From Victivallales bacterium (GTDB lineage: Bacteria; Verrucomicrobiota; Lentisphaeria; Oligosphaerales; Oligosphaeraceae): a stretch of DNA of 64,000 nt. The first letter of the stretch is position 1. The number at the start of each line of letters is the position of its first letter. Position numbers and translations under genes: made by a program. Shown one piece after another: positions 1 through 7,473 of the stretch. The notes below the pieces were generated by a model that had not been told where the DNA came from, ran no database searches, and saw nothing but the letters and a program-made list of their open reading frames with translations. The DNA lies in NCBI GenBank assembly GCA_017964325.1, contig JAGCSE010000216.1, positions 9,913-73,912 on the forward strand, read 5' to 3'.

Positions 1-2
1 CC

Positions 3-2345
3 GTCTGGTTCTGGGACCAGCAAGAAGGTCTCAACGAAGGCATCAAGACCTGCAGTACCATCGTCAAGCTCATGGATCGCTTCCCTGAACTCACGTTCAA
101 CCGTGGCGAAGCCTCCATCTACAACCATATCCAGAAGACCACCCCTGCCCTATTCGCACGCATTAAGGAACTTATGGCGGAAGGCCGCTGGTGCGCAGTC
201 GGCGGCAGCTGGATTCAACCTGACCAAAATATGCCTTCAACCATCGATTTCCTCCGCCAGTTTTCCGTCGGTCGCGACTATTTCAAGAAAGAACTTGGCA
301 TATCGCCACTCGTCGCATGGGCGGCTGACCCATTCGGCCACAGCGCGGGAATGCCGGAAATCTATGCCGCGTCGGGCTTTAAATATTTCGCGTTCACACG
401 TCCGAACAACCATCTCTTCCCATTGAAAGACGACGTATTCCGCTGGATCGGCCAGGGCGGCTCGTCCATTCTCGGCGCACGCTTCAATTCAAACTGGTAT
501 GGTTGCGAACGCACGGCCGTCATTCCCGAACTCGATGGCGCATTGGAGCGCGTTAAAGACCGTAAACGCATCAACATAGCACTTGGCTTCGGCCTCGGCG
601 ACCACGGCGGCGGTCCAACCGCCCGACAGATCGAAGATCTCATGGCATGGCGCGAACAGCATCCAGAAGTGGAAGTCCGCTTCTCAACGTTCGACATCTT
701 CTTCGCCGCTTTGGAAGAAGAACTTGCAGCAGGCTTGGAAATCGAGTCCTTCCAAGGCGAGCTCAATTTCTGCCTCCGCGGCTGCTACGCCTCCGTGCCC
801 GCGTTCAAGCATGAGTTCCGCAAAAGCTCCAACCTGCTCCGCCGCGCCGAAAACAGCGTCCGCCTCATCAATGACTACCTGAAAGCTCCCGCACCGAACT
901 TTACGGAGACATGGCGCTCCATGCTCTTCAACTACTTCCACGACATCATCCCGGGCTCCGCCATCGAACGCGCCCTTTTCGAGCAGCGGGATGAACTCGG
1001 CTGTGTCGCCTACACAGCCCGACGGGCGGAATTCGAAGCCGTCAACCGCCTCTGCGCACAGGTCGCCGTCAAGGTGCCAGCCGTTGAAGGCGACATGCCG
1101 GAAGCCGTTCCATACATCGTTTTCAACCCGTCGCCGCGTCCTTACAAAGGCATGGTCGAACTGGAAGTCTCGCTGGACTACCGCCCGTTGTTTGGTGTCA
1201 AGCATGAAGATAAAATCGTCGAATTGCGTGATGCAGACGGCAAGCCCGTCCGCTATCAGGAACTCCACACGGAGCACCACTCCATGCCTGGCTGCGTCTG
1301 GCGGAAGCGGCTTATCTTCCCCGCCAGCATTCCCGCCTTCGGATGGGCCGTCTATACAGCAGGTTACGTAAAGGAGCCACAGTTCGCACCAACCTGTGAC
1401 GAAAATCCCGCCGTCGCCGACGGCTGCTCCATTTCCAACGGACTCGTCTCCTTCACAGCCATCCCAGGCGCCTACAGCATGACCGTCACCATGCCCGACG
1501 GCAAGACGCTGCCCATTTCCGTCGCCCGCTATGAAGACAAGTTCGGCTCATGGGGCGGCATGGCCGAGGAGCCCGACTCCTTCAACCTCCAGAACCTTCT
1601 GGAAGTATGGCCAATCACACGCGTCAAAACCGTCGCCGCGGGGCCAGAGAAGGCCATCCTCTTCGTGGAGCTCAAAGGTGCACGTTCACGCATCGAACTG
1701 ACCGTCGCTCTGCGGCGCGGCGAAACCAATTTCACGTTTGACACACGCGTCATCCGTGATGACCGCTCGTCCCGCCTCAAGCTCCGCTTCCCGCAGGCGG
1801 AATCCGTCGTTTACGATGTCACAGGCGGTGAATCAAAACGCCTTGAAACAGGGCAGGTTCCTGGCCAGCGTTACGTAAAGGTCTGCAATACAACAGCTGG
1901 CTCATTCGGCTTCGCTGCCGACGGCGGCTACAGCTACGACAACCAAAACGGCTTCTTCACCTACTCGCTGGACAAGGCATGCCGCTATTCATGCGATGAA
2001 TACAGCACTCCTGAAACTGGCATCGAATCACCAACGGAACGCGGCGAACTCCACATCAACATGATTCTCGCCGCTAATCCAGACGACATTCCCGCTCTTG
2101 CAGACGGCAACGCTCCGAAAGCCTACCTCACTTGGACACATGACGGCCCGCTTCCGCCGTCTGGCAGCCTGCTGGAAATCGCGGATTCAAACGTCGAACT
2201 CGTTGCAGTCGATACGGTCAACGACAAGCCTGTCCTCACGCTGCAAAACCGTTCGGACATGCCTGTCCTGACCACTGTCAAGACTCCCGTCGTTTTCAGA
2301 AATGTCTCCCTACAGCCGTGGAAACTCACCCAAGTGGAACTTTGA
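3..2345 (+). CDS. Alpha-mannosidase, glycoside hydrolase family 38 (5' end cut by the window edge)
   Basis: The frame is open to the left edge, so the true start, and with it the usual N-terminal metal-binding part, lies outside the window. The visible part begins at a conserved DQNMPS stretch. It then carries WAADPFGHS, where the Asp is the expected nucleophile of GH38 and also a zinc ligand in this family. The remaining 600 or so residues match the helical and beta-sandwich parts of GH38 enzymes. No secretion signal can be judged. The expected role is removal of alpha-linked mannose from oligosaccharides taken up from glycans. The stop lies one base before the start of the chromate transporter gene, so the genes are probably co-transcribed, although the functional link is unclear. 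Confidence 0.88.
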   Translation, partial: VWFWDQQEGLNEGIKTCSTIVKLMDRFPELTFNRGEASIYNHIQKTTPALFARIKELMAEGRWCAVGGSWIQPDQNMPSTIDFLRQFSVGRDYFKKELGISPLVAWAADPFGHSAGMPEIYAASGFKYFAFTRPNNHLFPLKDDVFRWIGQGGSSILGARFNSNWYGCERTAVIPELDGALERVKDRKRINIALGFGLGDHGGGPTARQIEDLMAWREQHPEVEVRFSTFDIFFAALEEELAAGLEIESFQGELNFCLRGCYASVPAFKHEFRKSSNLLRRAENSVRLINDYLKAPAPNFTETWRSMLFNYFHDIIPGSAIERALFEQRDELGCVAYTARRAEFEAVNRLCAQVAVKVPAVEGDMPEAVPYIVFNPSPRPYKGMVELEVSLDYRPLFGVKHEDKIVELRDADGKPVRYQELHTEHHSMPGCVWRKRLIFPASIPAFGWAVYTAGYVKEPQFAPTCDENPAVADGCSISNGLVSFTAIPGAYSMTVTMPDGKTLPISVARYEDKFGSWGGMAEEPDSFNLQNLLEVWPITRVKTVAAGPEKAILFVELKGARSRIELTVALRRGETNFTFDTRVIRDDRSSRLKLRFPQAESVVYDVTGGESKRLETGQVPGQRYVKVCNTTAGSFGFAADGGYSYDNQNGFFTYSLDKACRYSCDEYSTPETGIESPTERGELHINMILAANPDDIPALADGNAPKAYLTWTHDGPLPPSGSLLEIADSNVELVAVDTVNDKPVLTLQNRSDMPVLTTVKTPVVFRNVSLQPWKLTQVEL

Positions 2346-2346
2346 T

Positions 2347-2952
2347 ATGCCTTCTGATGAAAACATCCAGCAGGCATCACTGCTTCGCCGCTGTTTCGTG
2401 CTATTCAACGTGTTCGCAAGCATTTCCGCCGTCTCATTAGGCGGAGGGCTTGTCATGCTGCCCGCCATGAACCGCGCATTCGTCGAAAAGCGCAAGTGGC
2501 TCACCAACGATGATATGCTCGACACCGTCGCCATCATGCAGTCGCTTCCTGGCATCATCGCCGTCAACATGTCATCGCTCATCGGTTCTAAAATCGCGGG
2601 TGTGCCTGGAGCCATCGCAGGCACGCTCGGTGTCGTCTTCCCCCCATTCGTCACCATCCTGCTCATCGCCTACTGCCTGACGAATTTCTTCGACACACCC
2701 GCCATGGTCAACGTTTTCAAAGGAGTTCGCGCAGGTGTCTGCGCCCTTATCCTCCTGTCTGCCATACAGTTAGGCAAAAAAGTCCTCAAAGGGCCGTTTG
2801 AAATCGCGCTCGCCCTCATCGGCTTCCTGTCGATACTCGTCTTCAACCTCAACGTCATCCTGATGATTATTCTTGCGGGCATCGCAGGACTCGTCTATAA
2901 GGCGCTCATGAAGCAGAAAACCGCTTCAAAAACAAATACCGTTGGGAAATAA
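2347..2952 (+). CDS. Chromate transporter family, half-size subunit 1
   Basis: A 201-residue membrane protein with the CHR-family signature SLGGGLVMLP near residue 30 and about five or six hydrophobic segments. I chose the ATG one base after the mannosidase stop, because the longer reading frame would run into the mannosidase coding sequence. Half-size CHR proteins normally occur as adjacent pairs encoding the two halves of the transporter, and the second half follows directly. Family members export chromate by analogy with ChrA, but many members in anaerobic gut bacteria have unknown substrates, so chromate itself is only the family label. Confidence 0.85.
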   Translation: MPSDENIQQASLLRRCFVLFNVFASISAVSLGGGLVMLPAMNRAFVEKRKWLTNDDMLDTVAIMQSLPGIIAVNMSSLIGSKIAGVPGAIAGTLGVVFPPFVTILLIAYCLTNFFDTPAMVNVFKGVRAGVCALILLSAIQLGKKVLKGPFEIALALIGFLSILVFNLNVILMIILAGIAGLVYKALMKQKTASKTNTVGK

Positions 2953-2983
2953 CCGTTTTTCCTGCAATATATTACACATAATC

Positions 2984-3562
2984 ATGCCTGAACAATCCTT
3001 TTTAGACTTGTTTTTCATTTTCCTGAAAACAGGAGCATTCACGTTCGGCGGCGGCTACGCCATGATTCCGCTACTGCAAGCCCAAATCGTCCCGACATAT
3101 CTAGAAGACCCCGAAATGTCCAATCTTATCGCGCTCGCGCAAATGACGCCTGGCGCCGTCGGCCTGAACACCGCAACTTACGTCGGCTATTCGGAATACA
3201 GCTTCATCGGCGCGTTATGCTGTACATTCGCGTTGACCTTTCCGTGCTTCGCCGTCGCCACCATCGTGTCGTTTTTCAAAAAGGCGTTTCAAGAGAACCA
3301 ATCCGTCAAAAACGCTCTTTTCGGAATTAGGGCGATGGCCGTCGGCATGATTCTCACGGCAGTCCTGTCGTTCGCCGACGGTTCCGTACTGACCGCCTCC
3401 GTCAAGAAACTGTGGCAGAAAGGCACGGAAATCCCTAAAATCTGCTGGCAGGGTGCAGTGATTTTCATCGTCATCGCCATCATCGAATTAAAATGGAAAC
3501 TAAATACTATTTTATCAATTACCATAGCGGGATTGCTTGGCCTCATTCTCTTTTCCATCTGA
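2984..3562 (+). CDS. Chromate transporter family, half-size subunit 2
   Basis: A 192-residue membrane protein starting MPEQSFLDLF, with the second-half CHR signature TFGGGYAMIPLL near residue 20 and further hydrophobic segments to the C-terminus. I chose the internal ATG because the annotated frame upstream overlaps subunit 1 and encodes an unrelated leader. It forms the expected split pair with the preceding gene, 31 bases apart. The stop is followed six bases later by endonuclease III, so three or four genes here are tightly packed on the plus strand. Confidence 0.85.
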   Translation: MPEQSFLDLFFIFLKTGAFTFGGGYAMIPLLQAQIVPTYLEDPEMSNLIALAQMTPGAVGLNTATYVGYSEYSFIGALCCTFALTFPCFAVATIVSFFKKAFQENQSVKNALFGIRAMAVGMILTAVLSFADGSVLTASVKKLWQKGTEIPKICWQGAVIFIVIAIIELKWKLNTILSITIAGLLGLILFSI

Positions 3563-3568
3563 CATATT

Positions 3569-4213
3569 ATGGGAACAAAATCAAAACTCCTTACAGCCAA
3601 ACAAGTTGAACAGCTTTTTGACATCCTGTCCGAACACATCAAGCCGCGTTGCGAACTCGAACACCGCAGCGTATTGGACCTGCTGATTGCCGTCATTCTT
3701 TCCGCGCAGACGACAGACAAGCAGGTAAATGTCGTCACGACAGAACTTTGGAAGAAATGCAAAACTTGCCAAGATTACCTTGCCCTCGGAGAAGACGGCG
3801 TGGCGGAGGCCATCCGCCGCATTGGCCTATACCGCAACAAGGCGAAATCCGTCATCGGCGTCTGTCAAAAACTGCTGTCGGATTTCGGTGGGGAAGTCCC
3901 ACGGACGAGAGAAGAGCTGATGACATTGCCTGGAGTCGGACGGAAGACAGCCAACGTCGTCTTGAACGTTGGTTTCGGACAGCCGACACTCGCCGTCGAT
4001 ACACATGTTTTCCGCGTCGCCAACCGCACAGGGCTTGTCTGCGAACCAACCGTCGAAGGAGTCGAACGCGCATTGCTGGAACGTGTTCCCAAAAAGCATC
4101 TTCTGTACGCTCATCACTACCTGTTACTGCACGGCCGCTACACCTGCAAAGCACGTTCACCAGAATGCGAGAGCTGCCCCATCAACGCCGTCTGTCGAAA
4201 ATTAATCGAATGA
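3569..4213 (+). CDS. nth: Endonuclease III (DNA glycosylase/AP lyase)
   Basis: A 214-residue protein of standard family length. It has the helix-hairpin-helix LPGVGRKTANVVLN with catalytic Lys126, the catalytic Asp144 in VDTHVFRV, and a C-terminal iron-sulfur loop with cysteines 193, 200, 203 and 209 in the C-x6-C-x2-C-x5-C spacing of the family. It removes oxidised pyrimidines from DNA and cleaves the abasic site in base-excision repair. It follows the chromate transporter genes after six bases, probably for transcriptional convenience only. Confidence 0.96.
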   Translation: MGTKSKLLTAKQVEQLFDILSEHIKPRCELEHRSVLDLLIAVILSAQTTDKQVNVVTTELWKKCKTCQDYLALGEDGVAEAIRRIGLYRNKAKSVIGVCQKLLSDFGGEVPRTREELMTLPGVGRKTANVVLNVGFGQPTLAVDTHVFRVANRTGLVCEPTVEGVERALLERVPKKHLLYAHHYLLLHGRYTCKARSPECESCPINAVCRKLIE

Positions 4214-4311
4214 GACGTTTTCATACCTTCCCATAGACTTGAAATTTTCCATTTTAGCTTTTTATTATTGTATAAAGTACAATCATTGACCATTTCAGAA
4301 AGGATTCATCT

Positions 4312-5727
4312 ATGCGTTCCGTCATCCACGACCTGCTGGTCGCCTACATGGAGAACAAAGCCTCCGAATGTCAAATCTATGAAAGCAAACCTGCCGTCCT
4401 CCGCATTGAAGGCAATTCCTGTGAGATTCCAGATTTCGCGCCCAATGAGACACAGTTTCTCGAACTCGCAGGCAACCTCCTGCCAGACGAACAGATACAA
4501 AAATTGGAAAACAACGATGATGGCGAAGATTTCATCATGGAGGATTTCCTCCTCGAAGAGGACGGAGTCGCCCGCTTCCTCATCCACATCCAACGGCAGC
4601 GCGGTCAGTTAGCCCTCATCGTCAAGAAGACGAGACGTGATGCTTCCGTCTTCTACGACATTCTGAAATACGCCGTCTCCCAAGGGGCTTCAGACCTCCA
4701 TGTCCGCGAAGGCAAGTTCGTCCGCCTCCGCGTCCACGCCCGCCTTGTGGAAACCAACATCATGACGGACACGTATTTCTTCGAAAAATCCTTCGAACAG
4801 ATCATTCCCGAAGGCCGCTTTGATATCTTCAAGAAAGAAGGCGACCTCGATTTCGCATGGGAGGAGGAAGGCGTCGGACGCTTCCGTGTCAACCTCCACC
4901 GCCAGCGCGGCAACTCCGCTTACACCTTCCGCTATGTAAAGGGCAGAGCGCCAACTATCAAGGAAGTCAACCTCCCAGAAATCCTCAAGAAAATCGCCAG
5001 TTTCCGCAACGGCATCATCTTCGTCACGGGTACCACGGGCTCCGGTAAATCAACGACCATGGCCGCCATGTTGGACTATATCAACAACACGTCCGAACAA
5101 CATATCATAACTATCGAAGACCCAATCGAATACACATTCCAAGACAACCGCTCGTTCTTCGAGCAGCGCGAAGTCGGCCTCGATGCCGCCAGTTTCGATT
5201 CAGCCCTCGTCCACGCCCTCCGACAAGACCCCGACATCATCATGGTCGGTGAAATGAGAAACCGCGAGACATTCGAGACGGCCCTGGCCGCCGCAGAAAC
5301 GGGACACATGGTCCTCACGACGCTCCACACGAAGGATGCCGCCCAAAGTATCAGCCGTATTCTGGACATGTTCCCTCTGGAGGAACGCGACTCCATCCGC
5401 AAAAGCATCTCCGAATGCCTCCAGGCAATTGTCTGCCAGCGACTTGCACCACGCGCCATCGGCAAAGGTGTCGTCCCGATTAATGAAATTCTCATCAACA
5501 CATCCATCGTCAAAAAGCTAATTTTCGACAACCAATTGGACAAAGTCCCGCAGGCCATCGCAGGCGGTGAGGAAGAAGGCATGATGTCCTTCAACCAGTG
5601 CCTCCTCAAGCTCACAAAGAACGGCGACATCACGGAAGAAATCGCCCTCAAGTTCTCCGATGCGCCGCAACAGCTCCAGATGAACCTCAAGGGCATCTTC
5701 CTCTCCAGCGGCGGCATTATCCAGTAA
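4312..5727 (+). CDS. PilT-like type IV pilus/secretion ATPase with a duplicated N-terminal domain
   Basis: A 471-residue ATPase of the PilT/PilU class. Walker A is at residues 240-248 (GTTGSGKST), the Walker B region at 306-316 (PDIIMVGEMR) and the His box at 330-340. The canonical PilT N-domain lies at about 114-210. It is preceded by a second, divergent copy at about 7-107. Compare FLLEEDGVARFLIHIQRQRG with FAWEEEGVGRFRVNLHRQRG. The usual PilT length is about 340-370 residues, and the extra domain accounts for the difference. Such ATPases power pilus retraction at the inner membrane. No other pilus motor genes are nearby, but a pseudopilin gene occurs at 42 kb. Confidence 0.9.
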   Translation: MRSVIHDLLVAYMENKASECQIYESKPAVLRIEGNSCEIPDFAPNETQFLELAGNLLPDEQIQKLENNDDGEDFIMEDFLLEEDGVARFLIHIQRQRGQLALIVKKTRRDASVFYDILKYAVSQGASDLHVREGKFVRLRVHARLVETNIMTDTYFFEKSFEQIIPEGRFDIFKKEGDLDFAWEEEGVGRFRVNLHRQRGNSAYTFRYVKGRAPTIKEVNLPEILKKIASFRNGIIFVTGTTGSGKSTTMAAMLDYINNTSEQHIITIEDPIEYTFQDNRSFFEQREVGLDAASFDSALVHALRQDPDIIMVGEMRNRETFETALAAAETGHMVLTTLHTKDAAQSISRILDMFPLEERDSIRKSISECLQAIVCQRLAPRAIGKGVVPINEILINTSIVKKLIFDNQLDKVPQAIAGGEEEGMMSFNQCLLKLTKNGDITEEIALKFSDAPQQLQMNLKGIFLSSGGIIQ

Positions 5728-5748
5728 ATCAACAACTTACATATCAAT

Positions 5749-5943
5749 ATGCCTAAAAAAACAAAAGAAGTTACATACAATCTTCAGACCATCATGGAAA
5801 ACTGTGCCCCTTCGCGGCGCAGAATCAAGCGACACAGCGTTCGCAGGGTCGATACCTTGCAGATACGGAAGACCGTCACATTGCTTCTCGTGCTGTTGCT
5901 GGTCGTGGCCGTCTTTGGTCTTATGAAAGAATTCATACTATAA
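5749..5943 (+). CDS. Small single-span membrane protein, hypothetical
   Basis: A 64-residue frame starting 21 bases after the PilT-like gene. The first 40 residues are basic (RRRIKRHSVRRVD) and are followed by one hydrophobic segment of about 20 residues rich in Leu and Val, then a short tail. This is the layout of a small inner-membrane protein with a cytoplasmic basic N-terminus. I recognise no family. It could be an accessory factor of the ATPase or an independent small protein. Position and coding orientation support it, but length alone would not. Confidence 0.55.
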   Translation: MPKKTKEVTYNLQTIMENCAPSRRRIKRHSVRRVDTLQIRKTVTLLLVLLLVVAVFGLMKEFIL

Positions 5944-5979
5944 TTTGTCTGTATTCAATAAAATAAGGAAAACAAAACT

Positions 5980-6777
5980 ATGAAAGCCCTGAAAATTATC
6001 GGCATTATCCTCGTCATTCTGATAGTGGTTCTTTTCATTGCCGTCATGAACATCGGAAGTATCGTCAAGACAGGTATTAACACCGTTGTTCCACAGGTCA
6101 CGAAATGCGAAGCGCATGTCGATGACGTTTCATTCAATGTCTTCAGCGGCAAATTTGAAATCAAGGATCTCGTCATCAACAACCCCGAAGGCTACAACAC
6201 CGACCATGCGTTCTCCCTTGGACACATTTTCGTAAAGGTCAAAATGGGAACGCTTTTCAGCGACATCATCGAAATCGATCAAGTACTCATCGACTCTCCG
6301 GAAATCACGTATGAAGTCGGTCTCGGCAACTCCAACCTCAACACCATCCTCGAAAACGTCAACGCCGCCCTCCCCGCCTCCGATGAAGAAGAAAAAAAGG
6401 AGGAAAAGCCAAAGGATGACAAACCAGGCAAGAAAGTCATCGTCAATCTCGTGAAAGTCACCAACGGAAAAATCGGCATTTCCGCTAAAATCGCCGGCGG
6501 TATGGAAGCTCCAATTGTCCTGCCCGACATCGAAATCAAAGACCTCGGCAAGAAAGAAGGCGGCATCAGTATGATTCAAGCGGCCGCCGTCACGCTCAAG
6601 ACCACCCTGCTCTCCATCTTCGATGTCTTGAAAAGCTCTGGCAAGTTGCTCATCGACAGTGCAAAGGCCATCGGAGAGAGCATCGGCGAAGGCGTCAAAT
6701 CCATCGGAGAAGGTGCAAAGGACCTAGGAAAAGATGCCGTCGAGGGACTCAAGAATCTAATTCCTGGAAAGAAATAA
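5980..6777 (+). CDS. AsmA-like membrane-anchored protein
   Basis: A 265-residue protein with one N-terminal membrane helix (residues 5-25). This is followed by a VPQVTKCEAHVDDVSF...GKFEIKDLVINNPEGY segment resembling the start of AsmA/DUF748-type beta-rich periplasmic domains. A Glu/Lys-rich linker lies near residue 135. The C-terminal part carries amphipathic repeats of the SIGEGVKSIGEGAKDLG type. AsmA-family proteins act between the membranes in lipid and envelope homeostasis. This one is short, so function is inferred from the fold only. It lies between the small membrane protein and a lipoprotein gene on the same strand. Confidence 0.6.
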   Translation: MKALKIIGIILVILIVVLFIAVMNIGSIVKTGINTVVPQVTKCEAHVDDVSFNVFSGKFEIKDLVINNPEGYNTDHAFSLGHIFVKVKMGTLFSDIIEIDQVLIDSPEITYEVGLGNSNLNTILENVNAALPASDEEEKKEEKPKDDKPGKKVIVNLVKVTNGKIGISAKIAGGMEAPIVLPDIEIKDLGKKEGGISMIQAAAVTLKTTLLSIFDVLKSSGKLLIDSAKAIGESIGEGVKSIGEGAKDLGKDAVEGLKNLIPGKK

Positions 6778-6807
6778 TCATCTTCAAAACAATTAGGAAC
6801 AACAATT

Positions 6808-7374
6808 ATGATTAAAAAACTGTCTTTCATCGTCTTGGCGAGCGTTCTGGCTGTTGCCGCCACCTCCTGCAATCACGCACGTCAAGGTTGGTGGCCCCGT
6901 TCGCTGGACGCTGTTTCCGGCGCCACCCGGCATGGCAAGTTCAAGGTGGAGCATTACAGGAAAGTTGACGCCGTCAACAAGGTAGCCGATTTCCTTGCCA
7001 ATTCAGGCCCCTATTTCTTCGCGACGGCGGATCAAGACCAGCCGCGTGTCCGTCCCATTGGTATTTTCCAGAAATATGACAACAAAATTTGGTTCCATGT
7101 CGGCAAACAGAAGGACTCCTACCGTCAGCTTTTGAACAATCCGAACATCGAAATCGTCAGTATCTCCAAGGAAAAGGATGGTGGCTGGATTCGTCTCACG
7201 GGTCGTGCCGTTCCTGTCAATGATGCGGAACTGGACAAACTTGTCTTCGAGAAGGCCCCTGGCCTCAAGGAGATGTACAACGAAAAAACAGGTTTCACCC
7301 TCGGCCATTTCTACATCCAGAACGGCACCGCTGAAATCTCCAAAGGCGACACCGTCTATCGCTTCGAGTTCTGA
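6808..7374 (+). CDS. Lipoprotein with a pyridoxamine-5'-phosphate-oxidase-like (FMN-binding split barrel) domain
   Basis: A 188-residue protein with a lipobox ending at Cys21 (AATSC) and a domain at about residues 45-185 that reads as a PPOX-type split barrel: YFFATADQDQPRVRPIG, then IWFHVGKQKDSYRQL and a C-terminal GHFYIQNGTAEI. Cytoplasmic members of this fold bind FMN, F420 or heme. Lipid anchoring outside the cytoplasm is unusual and makes the cofactor uncertain. It is followed after about 25 bases by a strong terminator, so it closes the plus-strand run that begins at the PilT-like gene. Confidence 0.72.
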   Translation: MIKKLSFIVLASVLAVAATSCNHARQGWWPRSLDAVSGATRHGKFKVEHYRKVDAVNKVADFLANSGPYFFATADQDQPRVRPIGIFQKYDNKIWFHVGKQKDSYRQLLNNPNIEIVSISKEKDGGWIRLTGRAVPVNDAELDKLVFEKAPGLKEMYNEKTGFTLGHFYIQNGTAEISKGDTVYRFEF

Positions 7375-7398
7375 AAAGCATCGCCAACATAACCTCCC

Positions 7399-7447
7399 CA
7401 CGCCGCCTGCGGTCTCAAATTCCATGCCGCAGGCGGCGTGTTTTTTT
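7399..7447 (+). terminator. Rho-independent terminator
   Basis: A perfect 14-bp inverted repeat (7399-7412 with 7427-7440), GC-rich and with a 14-base loop, is followed directly by seven T residues. It sits between the convergent PPOX-like lipoprotein and SPFH-type genes. The T-run favours the plus strand. Confidence 0.92.
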
Positions 7448-7473
7448 GACTATTTTTGTTTGATATTAAATTT

